Positions 33,706 through 48,275 of a DNA stretch of 64,000 nucleotides are shown here, piece after piece (position 1 is the stretch's first letter; each line of letters opens with the position of its first letter). Made by a program: the position numbers and the translations under genes. The notes beneath the pieces are model-generated. The model searched no databases, had not been told where the DNA came from, and saw only the letters and a program-made list of their open reading frames with translations. Origin of the DNA: Diplonema papillatum (Eukaryota; Euglenozoa; Diplonemea; Diplonemida; Diplonemidae); NCBI GenBank assembly GCA_030068145.1, contig JAPJBO010000204.1, forward strand, positions 1 through 64,000, written 5' to 3'.

Positions 33706-35127
33706 TTGCACGGCCTGCTCGACCTCCTGACGGACGGACACTCCTTCCGTCGGAAGTTGTTGGAAGTGCCTGTCCTGCCGGGTCGGAAGAGCGACGCATT
33801 TGCCCGGCATGCGGTGACGCTGGAAGGTGTCGGGTTTGTGGAGCGGGTTCCTCGGTCGCAGCCGCTGAAGTGCGTCCTGCCGGCATTCGCCGTCGAGAAG
33901 GGCGAGCAGCACTCGCGCGCCATCGTCGACGGCCGCCCGCTGAACGAGCTGATGGAGCCCCCGCCGAAGTTCAGCCTCTTGCGTGTCGACGAGGTCATCA
34001 AGAAGATGATGTCGAAGTCACACGCAGTCGTAGTTGACCTGAAGTCCTACTTTTTCCAATTCCCAGTAGGACGGTCGACGTCGGCATTCTTCGGGCTTCG
34101 AACGAAGAGGCCGGACGGGGGCGTGGCCCTGTATCGGTGGCGCCGTCTGACGATGGGCTGGTCGTACTCGCCGGTGATTGCGCAGGACTCCGCACTCGTC
34201 GTCACGGAGCCTGCGAAGGACGACAGGGTCGTCTGGTACGACGACTGGGCCCTCGTCGGTGACTGTCCGGACGCGCTTCGCGCAGTGCGCGACCGAGTCC
34301 TGCGACGCGCCCGCCAGGTGCGCATGACGGTCAACGACGAGAAGTCCGTCCTCGAGCCCAGCTCGACGCCGGTTGTCTTGGGGGTCGAGTTTGACCTCGC
34401 GGCGAAGAGGTACCGACTGAAGCAGGAGTGGGCGAGGAAGGCGCACCTCCTCTTTTGCTCGGTCGGTTCGATGCAGATGACTTTGCGTGGCGTTTGGAAG
34501 GTCGTCGGAACCGCCATTTGGGCATGGACGGTGTGGGGCACGCCACTCTGCAGAGTGAGCCCGGTGCTTGCGTGGATGGGGACCCTGGCGCACCAAGTCC
34601 TGACCGGTTCCCTGGGCTGGGAGTCGCTGGTCCGCGTGAGCGACGACGTTCTTCCGTTCCTGGCGGGGGTGAGGCGGCGCCTGTCGGGCAATCGATGGGT
34701 CGTTTTCGACTCGAAGCAGCGGGACACCCTCGTGGAGGCGTGGTCCGACGCCAGCATGCAGGGATGGGCCTGGCTAGTGGGTTCCATGGCGATGTGGGGC
34801 CCATGGAGGGATGCACCGCAGCACATCTTCTTCGCCGAGCTTACGGCGGCCAAGTTTGCGGTTGCGTATGCGGCTTCGCGGTCTCCGCTGTCGACAATCA
34901 GAATATTTGTCGACAACTTGCCCGCCGTCAACTGCCTGAAGAACTGGAAGTCGAAGACCGAGCTCGGGAACCTCATCCTGTGCCAGGTCCGCGACGTCTT
35001 GGAGGAACACCAGTGTATCCTCGAGACTGTATGGGTCCCGACTGCTGAACAACTGGCAGACGTCTGGACACGAGATCCATACAGGCGGGGTATCCGGCCG
35101 CCCCGGACCCCGTTCTGTGTTGCATGA
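33706..35127 (+). CDS. Reverse transcriptase-RNase H of the second retroelement
   Basis: An open frame of about 470 residues. The polymerase part shows SRAIVDGRPLNELMEPPPKF, VVVDLKSYFFQFPV, RRLTMGWSYSPVIAQ and the catalytic box VVWYDDWALVGD, here a true YDD unlike the WVDN of the first element. RNase H motifs follow: EAWSDASMQGWAWLV, FAELTAAKFAVAY, FVDNLPAVNCLK and QLADVWTRD. The start is not a clear ATG and the frame may begin upstream. It differs strongly in sequence from the first element, so the two are separate families. Confidence 0.82.
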   Translation: MHGLLDLLTDGHSFRRKLLEVPVLPGRKSDAFARHAVTLEGVGFVERVPRSQPLKCVLPAFAVEKGEQHSRAIVDGRPLNELMEPPPKFSLLRVDEVIKKMMSKSHAVVVDLKSYFFQFPVGRSTSAFFGLRTKRPDGGVALYRWRRLTMGWSYSPVIAQDSALVVTEPAKDDRVVWYDDWALVGDCPDALRAVRDRVLRRARQVRMTVNDEKSVLEPSSTPVVLGVEFDLAAKRYRLKQEWARKAHLLFCSVGSMQMTLRGVWKVVGTAIWAWTVWGTPLCRVSPVLAWMGTLAHQVLTGSLGWESLVRVSDDVLPFLAGVRRRLSGNRWVVFDSKQRDTLVEAWSDASMQGWAWLVGSMAMWGPWRDAPQHIFFAELTAAKFAVAYAASRSPLSTIRIFVDNLPAVNCLKNWKSKTELGNLILCQVRDVLEEHQCILETVWVPTAEQLADVWTRDPYRRGIRPPRTPFCVA

Positions 35128-35244
35128 GGTTCCTTACCTCGAAAGTTTTGTATTTTGCGCTCCTGATAGCGCTGTTTTCTTTTTGCGAGACCCGGAGGCA
35201 GCGGGATCTCAGCTCATTGAGTTTCACGTCCAGGGATTTTTATT

Positions 35245-35320
35245 CCACATTCTCGCTTTCATTTCACCAACCCTGCGACCTTTATTATTTCACCGTTTCT
35301 GCCAGCGCGACCTTTTCCGA
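35245..35320 (+). repeat. Split direct repeat B1, second element
   Basis: Equals 35424-35499; directly followed by A2. Confidence 0.88.
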
Positions 35321-35423
35321 GTTTGAATAGAGTATCTATTTGGTATCGGAAAGTAGGTGCGAGATCAGGCAAACCTTGTGCGCTAGCTTCGTTTAACCGT
35401 GAATCTAATAATCAGGGCTTACC

Positions 35424-35443
<20 letters not shown>
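35321..35443 (+). repeat. Split direct repeat A2, second element
   Basis: Copy of 32881-33003. Its last 20 bp are also the first 20 bp of B2. Confidence 0.9.
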
Positions 35444-35596
<153 letters not shown>

Positions 35597-35771
35597 TCAA
35601 GAACTTCGTGAACGAAGTGAGTGAAGTTCTGGACGAACTTATACCGAAGGGCGGACTTGGCGTGCGGGGGGGTGAACCTGTTGGTCAAGTACGAAAAAAC
35701 ACAAAGACCGCAGGAGCACACAGCAACTCCCCTCCCGCGGCCGGTCCGAAATAAGCCGGAAGGCCGTTCAG

Positions 35772-35774
<3 letters not shown>

Positions 35775-35860
<86 letters not shown>
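35775..35860. repeat. (GA)n microsatellite, second tract
   Basis: Pure GA. It leads into a dispersed repeat (35862-35915) that also follows a GA-rich stretch at 9390-9460. Confidence 0.96.
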
Positions 35861-35862
<2 letters not shown>

Positions 35863-36292
35863 GAGTTAGAGTGCAGGGACCATCTCTCCGAGGAGTATCC
35901 GGTCGCCCCACTACCTAGAGAGACGAGCTAACATCTCTCCGGGGAGTTTCCGGCCTGCTCACTTCGAAGGATAAAACATACCCGGCGCTGCGCGATCACC
36001 TTCTGGAAAAGAGCCCTCGCGGCAGCGGCGGCGCTGGCGAAATTCGAATCCGCTTCGTCACCTGTGCATTAATTGTTGCGGGAACGTTTCAGCTTTTTCT
36101 ACGGACTGCGACGCAAAGCAGCCTGAGTGAAAAAAAAAAAAAAAAACACGGTGGTGGAATCGAACACCGCACTGTTAGCACTAAAGCAGGTGAGTTCCGC
36201 TTGCGCGCACAAACAAGCATTACCAACTGTCAAGTAAGAGAAATACAAAAGTATTATGGTATAACAAGCGTGTATCATCGAAATGTGCTGCG

Positions 36293-36453
36293 GACTTTGA
36301 CCTATTGTGTTTGTGGGTCTTGTCGTGTAGGGGTGGACCCACATGACCTCACGTCCGTTCAACACGTGGTTCGGTAGTTACAGCACTTGTGATCCTCTTG
36401 GTTCTTTGTCTGGCAGCTTCGTCGAGCATTTCCTTCCAAGCTGGCGCTTATGT
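36293..36453 (-). repeat. Dispersed repeat F3, copy abutting IQCH
   Basis: On the minus strand it starts ACATAAGCGCCAGCTTGG and ends GGTCAAAGTC. Other copies: 45720-45995, 48836-49113, and in the opposite orientation 53122-53420. The stretch CATGACCTCACGTCCG is kept in all. The copy begins exactly where recognisable IQCH coding sequence stops. Confidence 0.82.
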
Positions 36454-39211
36454 TTAAGAAAAACAGCGCAAACGGCGTACCCGAAGAGTTGGTGAGCTGC
36501 TGCTGGATGAACTCCATCGCTTCGGAGAGCTCACGCACGGCACCGTCTTCAGTCTTGGATATGCAGAGGACGCCGACGCAACCTTTGAGGATGGAGTCGA
36601 CGAGGTGGAACAGCGTCCCGGTTCGGTCAACCGTGTCGAAGGCCAGGCCCTTGAGTTTGCACCGGTTGAAAAAAACAGAGTGCCGCAAAGCGGCGATGTA
36701 CGGGTGGTACACCAAGCCGCTGTACACGTACCGGAGCGGCGTACCGTCGTCGGCAAGGCAGAGCCCGGTGTGCGGGTCTGGCTTGGACCCGGTCGTGAAC
36801 TGGAAGAGGCGGTGGATGAGGGAGTTGTTGGTGAGGTGCAGGTCGAGGTCGACGGCCCACATCCGCAGCTGGTTGTCGCGGCGGAAGACGACGTATTCGA
36901 CGGAGAAGTACCCGACGACCTTCTTCTGGTAGCACACGGACGCGATCGACAAACTTGCGTCTCGGACCGCGGCGTGCGGCACGGCCGTCTGCGGGAACAA
37001 AGCGCCGAGCCCGCAGTACTGCGGGGAGAGCACTTGTTCTTGCACGGAAAGGAGCTGCACCGCGCCGTCCGGGTGGATGAACAAATTCGCGACCGGCGAC
37101 GACAAGCAGTCGGTCGGCACCGCCTCGATCACGCCCCCGTGCACGTTGAACGCCTGCACGAAGCTCTCCCAGTCGGGGTACGCGTGAGGGGTCACGATCT
37201 TCACCCGCTTCCCGATGTACTCCTTCAGCTCTAGGTACACCTTTTCCCGAAGCGCGGCCACGTCCTGACCGCCCTTCCCGTCCTGCGTGGCCGCTGCTTC
37301 TTCCAAGCACTTCAGGCGCCGGACGTCCAGCGAAGCTATACCCCTGCCGTTGCACTCGTGATCGAGCTTTATCAGCCACCGTTGGTATTCAGGGTACTCC
37401 GCGACGAACTTCGAGAGGATGACGAGGAGCTCTTCTTCTTCGTACATGTCGTACGCGCCGATGGGGGTGACCACGTCGGCGAGCTCGAAAATACGCTTCG
37501 AGCCGGACTTCGACGAAAAGTGCTGGGATATGGCGGGGTCGGGGCCCAGCATCGGCAGCTGCAGCTGGCACGCGAAGCGGAGCTCCTCCTGGCCGACGAC
37601 GCCGGGGACCACGTAGCAGTTCTTCCCTTTGGTGAGGGAGCCGAGGAGCTTGAGGAGGCGCTGGCTGCACAGGGTCGACTTCATCAGCGAGAACCCGTTC
37701 GGCAGCCTCTTCGCGTTCTCGGGAACGAGCAGGTGCAGCCGCGACGCAACGTCCTCCACCCCAGCGAGCTGGAGGAGGCGAACGTAGTACTGCAGAGCTT
37801 CCGGTTCGAGCGGGAACGGCGAGATGTAGATCACCTCCACGTTTTCGTCCACCAAGTCAAGCAACCGCATGAGCTGCGCGCTTTGAAAGCAGTTGTAAAA
37901 CGGCATGTTTGCACACTGCTCGACTGTGTACGACAGCGACGGAATGTGGATGATGGTGCGCTTCCCGCTTCGGATCGACCCCCAGCTTCTGATGAAGTTG
38001 TCCATTTTTCGCCGCCACGACACTTCTTTCGCGTGCAAGTCCTTCTTGATCTGCAGCCGGGTGAACACGTGGTTCAAATGAATTTGCCACTGCCGTTGGA
38101 TCAACAAAGCGGCGAAGTGAGCCTCGCGCAGGGTCTTGTACCGGCACCGCTGCAGGTGCATGCGGACGACGCTCTGGATTTTGGTGGCGGCGGCGTGGAA
38201 GCCGGCGCCCGGCCTCTGGTACTTCCGGCCGGGGGCGGCGAGCAAAGGGAGGACCTCTTCCTTGTTGTTGATGCACTCCACCAGTTCGGCCTCGCTGATG
38301 CCCATGTCGATGGTGGCGAAGGACGCCAACATCTTCCCGTCGATGTATGCGATCGGAATCCCGCACTCGGTCAGAAGAGTCTCGAGCTTCCGGATGAGAC
38401 CCATGACCGCCCCCCAACAAGCTGAGTACGACCGGTTGTAACTCTGGAACTCCGGGGTGTCCACGAGGGTCATGCCCTTTCGGATAACGAACTCGTGAAG
38501 AGAGTACATGTCGAGGAGGTCGGTGTAGGTTCGTGGGTCCTCCCGCTCCTTGTCGCCCAAGTGAGCGGTCGGGACATCTACGGCGTCGGGCGCTTCCTTC
38601 GCGGCGGGTTTGGCGGGGACTTCGTCCCGGCCGTCGTGCGGCTGCTTCGCGTAGTCCGACGGGCTCGGCGGCCGCAGCACGGCCTGCAGGTCGAGCTTCA
38701 GGTTGCAGATGGGCGCGATGCCGTAGTCTGCGGTGAGCAGCTCTCTCCGCATGAACTGTTCGTTGTGCGGGCGGAGGTCGACCGGCTCGGCAGCCAGCGG
38801 CTGCTGCCCGGCCTCGCCGCCCATTGCGCCGGTGACGTCGAAAGAGGAGGGGATGAGGCCGCGGTTGATGCAGCTGAGCAGCCCTTTGTTCAGCTCGTCT
38901 TCCGTGACGACGGGGAGCGGCGCCGTCGGGTCGATCTTGTTCTTCCGCGGGAGAACGCTCTGCTTCGAGGCCAGGCGGCGGCTCTGCTTGCGCCCGCCCG
39001 CCGACGAACCGGTGTTACGCAGGCCTTTGCCGTCTGGACACTTCTGCTGCGACATCCGCATCGTCTCCTGCACCATCCCCATCGCAGTGCTCGCGTTTAC
39101 ACTCGTTCCGTGCGACGCTTGGACCAACACCGTCATGCCTTTGTACTCACTCAATAGCGGCGGTAGCATCGCGGCTTCTCGCGGGCCCAGCCGCCCGCCT
39201 GAGCTCTTCAT
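36359..39211 (-). CDS. IQCH: IQ motif-containing protein H homologue
   Basis: One uninterrupted exon from the ATG at 39211, about 950 residues, close to the roughly 1,000 of animal IQCH. Landmarks: QSYNRSYSACWGAVMGLIRK with LTECGIPIAYIDGKMLASFA; an IQ calmodulin-binding motif AATKIQSVVRMHLQRCRYK; the core PFYNCFQSAQLMRLLDLVDE; and an ATP-grasp-like region with AYDMYEEEELLVILSKF and WLIKLDHECNGRGIASLD. IQCH is known in ciliated organisms and is linked to sperm and flagellar function, so a flagellar role is inferred. The last 31 codons are read from dispersed repeat F3, so the true C-terminus or a final splice donor lies near 36454. Frame and codon use are otherwise clean. Confidence 0.85.
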   Translation of the reverse strand: MKSSGGRLGPREAAMLPPLLSEYKGMTVLVQASHGTSVNASTAMGMVQETMRMSQQKCPDGKGLRNTGSSAGGRKQSRRLASKQSVLPRKNKIDPTAPLPVVTEDELNKGLLSCINRGLIPSSFDVTGAMGGEAGQQPLAAEPVDLRPHNEQFMRRELLTADYGIAPICNLKLDLQAVLRPPSPSDYAKQPHDGRDEVPAKPAAKEAPDAVDVPTAHLGDKEREDPRTYTDLLDMYSLHEFVIRKGMTLVDTPEFQSYNRSYSACWGAVMGLIRKLETLLTECGIPIAYIDGKMLASFATIDMGISEAELVECINNKEEVLPLLAAPGRKYQRPGAGFHAAATKIQSVVRMHLQRCRYKTLREAHFAALLIQRQWQIHLNHVFTRLQIKKDLHAKEVSWRRKMDNFIRSWGSIRSGKRTIIHIPSLSYTVEQCANMPFYNCFQSAQLMRLLDLVDENVEVIYISPFPLEPEALQYYVRLLQLAGVEDVASRLHLLVPENAKRLPNGFSLMKSTLCSQRLLKLLGSLTKGKNCYVVPGVVGQEELRFACQLQLPMLGPDPAISQHFSSKSGSKRIFELADVVTPIGAYDMYEEEELLVILSKFVAEYPEYQRWLIKLDHECNGRGIASLDVRRLKCLEEAAATQDGKGGQDVAALREKVYLELKEYIGKRVKIVTPHAYPDWESFVQAFNVHGGVIEAVPTDCLSSPVANLFIHPDGAVQLLSVQEQVLSPQYCGLGALFPQTAVPHAAVRDASLSIASVCYQKKVVGYFSVEYVVFRRDNQLRMWAVDLDLHLTNNSLIHRLFQFTTGSKPDPHTGLCLADDGTPLRYVYSGLVYHPYIAALRHSVFFNRCKLKGLAFDTVDRTGTLFHLVDSILKGCVGVLCISKTEDGAVRELSEAMEFIQQQLTNSSGTPFALFFLNISASLEGNARRSCQTKNQEDHKCCNYRTTC

Positions 39212-42598
<3,387 letters not shown>

Positions 42599-42653
42599 CT
42601 AGTCACTCCCGCTTCCCTTTTCGGTCTTCCGGTTTAGCACGTTCACCACCAGT

Positions 42654-42989
42654 GTGCGTGTTCTCCATTCGGACCGCGTTGTTCGGGCGGACGTCCTTGA
42701 ATTCGCCAAACGCAACCCTGATTTCTTCACCAACGAAATCCTCCCCCACCGCACCTGGACCCAATGGAAGAGGGTTTTGACTTTGGTCGGAACTTCCGAA
42801 GGGTGGGGTGACCTCACGTCATTCCAGGTCGCTAACGTAGTCTACCAGCGGCCGATAGCTCTCTTCATCCTCACCCGGACCGTCAGCCCTACGTACGTTG
42901 TGGATCTCACTGGGATGGCTGCCGTGACGAACCTAGCTTCTTCGTATCACATGCGGAGAGAGAGAGAGAGTGGAGAGAAACGACAGTGA
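42654..42989 (+). CDS. Possible fragment of an OTU-like domain
   Basis: A 111-residue frame. Its middle, WKRVLTLVGTSEGWGDLTSF followed by QVANVVYQRPIALFIL, resembles the WGD...A...PI strand of OTU-type cysteine protease domains. The catalytic Cys (usually DGNCLF) and the C-terminal His are not visible, so it is a fragment, perhaps one exon with an acceptor near 42634 (CCGGTTTAG) or a transposon relic. Evidence is a short motif only. Confidence 0.28.
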   Translation: MRVLHSDRVVRADVLEFAKRNPDFFTNEILPHRTWTQWKRVLTLVGTSEGWGDLTSFQVANVVYQRPIALFILTRTVSPTYVVDLTGMAAVTNLASSYHMRRERESGEKRQ

Positions 42990-45900
42990 GGGTTTAGAGG
43001 AGGACGCGGCGTGCGTCGGGGGAGCCGCCGCCTCCCCCCTCAATCATCTCTCAGTCTCTGGTGTCAAGGTCGGCGACCATGTTCTCGCTCGGAACGAGAT
43101 GAGTGGCCACGTCCACATCGCATAATCGCTCCTGCATCTCAACGATGCATGAGGCGGTTCTCCGCGGGGTGGGGGGACGCGAGCTTCCTGTGGCGGCTCT
43201 CGGCGGTGCTGTTGTCATGGAAGACATCCAGCGTCACCCACCCTGTCGTGACGCGCCTGGCCAGCAGGACGCCCAAAATCGCCGTCACGAACTCGCGTCG
43301 CCGAATTGGCGTCGGCGGAGCCAGTCTCGGAAGTGATCAACAAGACGAATCGGCAATTATGCCCGCTCACTACGGCGAGACGCATTACGACTACGTCCCT
43401 GGGGTTTTTCGAGCAAGCTGCGCGGAGCAGTGGTGTCAAGGGCTCGGTAGCCCGGCTGATAGCCCAGCGCGAGACGAAGGTGACCACCTGGAGGTACGAA
43501 CCTCACCAGAACCTCAGCGCCAGCACAGCGACCTCACCGACGTCTTCAACCACATCCACGACCAATCATACCACATCCACGGCCGAACGAGGAGCTTCTT
43601 CATCTCAAAGAGTGTCAACGCCACTCTTTCTATAACATAAACATACATACAAAAGGTGTCACGGGATAAGCCGGCAGCCGCTGCTTAACGGCTTATATAA
43701 ATCCTGAGATTACCCCCTCAGGTGACGATACTTCAACCTTCTTTTCGTTTCAAAATGAAGACTGGAGTCTTCTGAAATGAAGACGGGGCTTGGTCAAATC
43801 TCGCTCAGATGTTGGATGGTGTCCTGTTACGTTTCGGGTGAAGCTACGGGCCTAGCCGTCAGCGACGTGGTTTTCCCTGGCACGGCATGTGCCGCAATTC
43901 TGAAGGTGGTGATCACAATAAATATTCCGAGGAAGCGCATAACAAGTGCCAAGCTACTCTACCACGAATCACGTTAGGTGACGTCAACAAATATGCGCTG
44001 CGCTACGAAGCAAATGAGGTTTGCTGGCGGCATGTCAGGGGGGTATGTCAGGGGTTGTCGTGCGGTCGGACAAGGCGATGCCGGATGGTCGTCGATGCCA
44101 AGTGACGCCTGCGGTGCGGACAAGCAAGCTTGTTACCATAAAAAAAGAACCCCTGTTCCTTCGCTCAGTTTCCCTCTGTTTCACAGTTTCTCCAAAATTT
44201 TGTTCTCCTTCGCACTTCTTCCCATTTCCCCAGTTTCGGGCTGGTGTTCACGTTGGTAGGGAGTCAATAGCCCCCAAAAAACTGGAAAAGTATTCAAAAA
44301 ACTTCCAAAATCTTCCCAGAATTTCCCAAGACTTCCCAGAATTTCGGTCCCTTTCACGCTTTTTCACAGTGTTTCGTCGTCTTGTTGCGTTCAGTGTTTC
44401 ACAGTGTCTCACGTGGTTCCACTTTCATACACATACGTTCCCAAGAGCGACTGGTGATATCATGTTGAAATTTGGTGTGTCTCCAATGTAGCCGGCCACC
44501 CCACCTTATCGTGTTTCATCACCTTGGTCAGTTGATGCTGATCGTCCGTTGCTTCGTTTATCAGTGCAAGCCCCAACTCCGGAAATGTTCCCCCCGTTGC
44601 CCTTCTGAAGATGTTACTTTCGTATCTTATCGCCATGCCGGGACATCTGTTCTTTTTTTTTTTCCCCCCCCCCGACGACAGCAAGTGTCAGACTAGCCCA
44701 CCCGAAGGCAGTTGGTTCGGCAGGTTTCCTCTACCGGCGGAAGTTGTTTGGGTTAGCGTTTTTTTTAGCGTTTTTTTCTTCTTTTTTTCTTCCCATTCCC
44801 CCCCGAGTAAAAAGCAGTGACCTGGTTGAAAAGGAAAGGAACGTAACGAACAGAACTCCTGCGGGTGAGTCTTACATGAATTTTCCCTGACGAGGGGAAA
44901 AAACTTCTTTGGTTTCCTGTTTTTATTTTTGCGAAGAAATTAATGCGAAGAAAAACGGCAGCCGTTGGGAAGTTCGGGCCTCCTTCAGTGGGTACGTGCA
45001 GGCAGTGCTTTTCAAAACATGTTTAAGCAAAGGCAACCCTGCCTGGGATTTGGCGGCGCGGGAGAAAGAGAGAGAGAGAGTGGGGGAGAAACGGAGAAAC
45101 AGATAAGAAAGAGAATAGGTTGCCACACCTTAGCAGTCCCACGGGACACTTGCACTCGCACTTCACCTTTTTGTGCTCTATAGTCATCGCTACTGCAAAC
45201 CTTTACGAGCGAGAGTGAGAGAGAGAGAGAGGGGGAAAGTCGGAAGCCGGCACCAAACGGTTCGGCACGAAGGCGCGGGAAGATACTTTCGGTGGGATGT
45301 ATGTACCTGCAAAAAAGCTTACGACTCACGGGTTAAAGGATGGGAACACGGTTCCGCTCTCCCCGATTCCTTCGGAAGAGCGAATATCCCACCCCTTTCT
45401 CGTAGACCTTGTGCAGACATGCTGACAGGTTTCATTCGAAATGCAAAGACGAGGTGGTCTGAGTTCTTTTGGGAAGGGCGGGAGGGTAGGACTTTAGTTT
45501 TCGTGGTTGGGCAGCCGGCTGCCTCTCATGTAGTGGTTTGATTAGCATCAAGTCTTCATCGAGGGAAGTGCGTGTTACACACTTACTTCTGCTTTCTTCT
45601 TTTTTTTTTCGGATTTGAACAGCATCCTTTGTTCGGTGCGCCTGTGACGGTAATTTAAGTACCTCGGGGCGGGTGTGGCTCCCCCTGCTCTGTGTGCACA
45701 ATATAGAAATACTCGACGTAGCTGCTTTGACTCGGAATCGAAGGGTGGAAATATAGAGGTAGAGCGGAAAATACAAAACAAACACAATCTGATTTGTTCT
45801 TCGCTTACAACACCGTGTGTTGCTTTCTCACTCAGGACTTTTGACCTGCTGTGTTTGTGTGATTTGTCGTGTTGGGGTAAACCCGCATGACCTCACGTCC

Positions 45901-46359
45901 GGTCAACACGTGGTTCGGTAGTTACAGCACTTGGAATCCCTTCGGTTCTTTGTCTGGCAGTTATTGTCGAGGATTTCCTTCCAAGCTGGCGCTTGTAAAA
46001 GAAACTTGTTGAGACCCGTGGATGGCTTGCTACTTGAAGCGGCAGCGTACGAGATGCCTTGGTCGCGGCAGCAGAGGTCAAACTACCGGGAAGGACTCCG
46101 AGGAAAGCTTGCTCGCAGCAACTCTCCCCCGGGGAACGGGTAAAAAAGAGCGTTTGGCGTGACTTGTCAAACGGTAAACATTTGCAAACGTCCGACATTA
46201 GCCTGGGTACACAGGTGTCTATGACCACACAGTGGTATGGTCCCTTGACAGAGTGAGCTGATGCCTCGCAACTCACCTTCAGAATACACGGCTGAGTCAC
46301 GCATGCTCTTGACAGACGCTAGCATCCGACATTTTGCACGCGCGTCACAGTCGTTGGGT
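42990..46359. other. Intergenic with dispersed repeats
   Basis: 43011-43640 is GC-rich and open in several frames, but no family was recognised. 44280-44400 holds the CCCAGAATTTCCC repeat. Short GA runs lie at 45065-45090 and 45210-45235. 45720-45995 is an F3 copy. The rest shows nothing I can support. Confidence 0.5.
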
Positions 46360-46695
46360 TCCACACAGTGGAGCCCAGCTCAGAAGCTTGAACTTTGGGT
46401 TTGTCTCGGGGTACATCCTCTTTATCATGCAGGGTCAAAACCTTGTGTCTTTTTTGGTAAGAGGGATTTAGACCCAATGGCCACCCCATTTTTTCTGGAA
46501 GAATTTGAGTGGTTTTTGAAAAGAAATAAATTTGGAACAAAAACTGCGGTGATTTTTGATGAAGTTGAGCAATTTTTTTTTTTTTCCAATTTTTTTTTTT
46601 GGGGGGCTGTCGCCCCGCGGCAGTGTTTTCCAAAAAGACACCTGCAGGTTACCCCCCAGCTTCTGAGGCTGGACTCCGCCGCGCAGTCTGTCTGG
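46360..46695. mobile_element. MITE-like element, family F4
   Basis: Left end GTGGAGCCCAGCTCAGAAGC; right end, reverse-complemented, GCGGAGTCCAGCCTCAGAAG. T-rich interior with no coding capacity. Confidence 0.6.
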
Positions 46696-47455
46696 TCCCA
46701 GTGACCGTCGTTAAGAGGGACACGTTGCACTCGTGAAGGGCTATGATAAAGAAAGCCCCGTTTGCCACACCTTGCCCAACGGCAAACGTTTGCGTTTCTT
46801 TTTCTTTTCAAGACACTGCCCCCCGGGAACAGAGAAGGACGGGTGCGCGCGAAGCGAAATCCAACGAGAGCGGCGGTTTGGGTTGGTTGGACACGGTAGA
46901 ATATCTATCGTCGCGACCTCGGAAAGTGGGCAAGTGCAAGCCAAATATTGGGTGAACAAGACGCCAGCGGTGACCGATGCAAAAAGAAAGTGGTCACACT
47001 TGGGAGAGGCAGCAGAACGCTGAGGCCGCATCGCTGCAGTCAGGGGACAGGAGAGGAACGTGAGAGATCCCGGGACAATACGGCGTATTGGCGAGAACGG
47101 ACAGTGCGCGCCTGCAACGTGTCAGCGAACTGAACGCTGCGTTAAGCTTTGCTCTTGTTTTCTTCTTTCGCGCAAACAGTGTCCATTCGGTGAGTCGAGG
47201 TCCTACTAGCCCGAGCTACCCAAAAGCAGTTGGAGATGCCTCTATGGGTATTGTACACGCGCTTCCCGCTTTGTCGACCACCTTGTCGTGCCGCCTTCGT
47301 CGCTGCGTGCGTCCGTCTACGCTCCACCAGCGAGGATGGCCCCCTCGCCCCTGCTTTTGTCAGTGCGCACTGGCGGAACTCACTTGATATGATGAGTTTC
47401 TCACGCGGTACGCTGCCAACTCCTAACTTTTAGTACCGACAACGCATTCTTAACA

Positions 47456-47700
47456 AAATACTCGAGGGACTGCCTTGTGCTCATTTCGACGGAGGCTGGA
47501 GGGGGAGAAAACAATAATACAACTACAAAGTGTCGTTTTTTTGGACGCTTACGCCCGCCACTAAACCCAGATTTTCCTGGGTTTCGTGTGGGCTGCACCA
47601 CATTTACCTTCTTTGAGATTGGAATATTGTTGCGATAGCGACCTTCGAGATTTCGCAACTGGCAGTCTTCTCGAGTATTTCCTACAAAGCAGGTGCTGTT
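47456..47700. repeat. Dispersed repeat F2, longest copy
   Basis: Runs from AATACTCGAGGGACTGCC through ACAACTACAAAGTG and GCAACTGGCAGTCTTCTCGA to AAGCAGGTGCT. It is preceded at about 47366 by the GCGGAACTCACTTGAT motif that also accompanies the copy near 7968. Confidence 0.78.
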
Positions 47701-47974
47701 GAACAACAACGAAAGGGGAGTGGCGCCGCTCAGCATAGTGCAACGCTGCGTGACTGCTTCCCCGGGGCGCACGAATCACATGGGTGGGCGGGATACGATT
47801 GGCAAAAAGAAGTGCCCTCCTCGGTGGGCACGCTGAAAGAGTGGTAGCCTCGGCGGCCGGATGATGGGCGTTGCGTTGCGCTGATAAGGAATCTATTGAG
47901 AAAGAGCGGGCGTGTTAGAACAAAAGAAAGGACTCGCGGCCTCTGACCAGCCACGAGTGGGACAGCAGGGGGGA

Positions 47975-48053
47975 AAATGTTTCTTGGGTTTGAAGAGCGC
48001 GTGGTGCTTGCACCACTGAGGCCAGGTTATTTAACCGCGGATTTAGTCAAGGG
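47975..48053 (+). repeat. 79-bp repeat, nearly identical to 55428-55505
   Basis: Shares AATGTTTCTTGGGTTTGAAG through TTATTTAACCGCGGATTTAG with 55428-55505, with about two differences. Both lie beside G-runs. Confidence 0.88.
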
Positions 48054-48134
48054 GGGGGGGGAGACAAAGCAGAATCCGGACACGGAAGAGGAAGGCGTAC
48101 AGGGGACGCGGGGAGCGGGGATGGACCGAATCCA

Positions 48135-48275
48135 GCCACACAGAGGGAGGTGGGAGGTCCAGCCTCGGAAGCTGGAGCTTAAAAAAAAGCGGGCGCCATA
48201 CCCGCTTTTCGGGTGTACAATTACACGCGGTTTGTTTGTCTTTACCTCCGACTGCTGCGGCTGGACTCCATCGGG
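48135..48275. mobile_element. MITE-like element, family F4 (short copy)
   Basis: Left end GAGGTCCAGCCTCGGAAGCT; right end, reverse-complemented, TGGAGTCCAGCCGCAGCAGT. The interior is like that of the 29895 copy. Confidence 0.6.

Noticed and set aside
33138-34037. Plus-strand 299-codon frame in the second retroelement
   Set aside because: It overlaps the RT frame out of register and shows no motif; GC-rich sequence keeps many frames open.
36150-36215. tRNA-like stretch on the minus strand with GTTCGATTCC
   Set aside because: The box B motif is good, but the T-stem does not pair and no acceptor stem or D-arm can be built.
43011-43640. Plus-strand frame after the OTU-like fragment
   Set aside because: It is open in several frames with low-complexity Ser/Thr content and no supported link to the fragment upstream.
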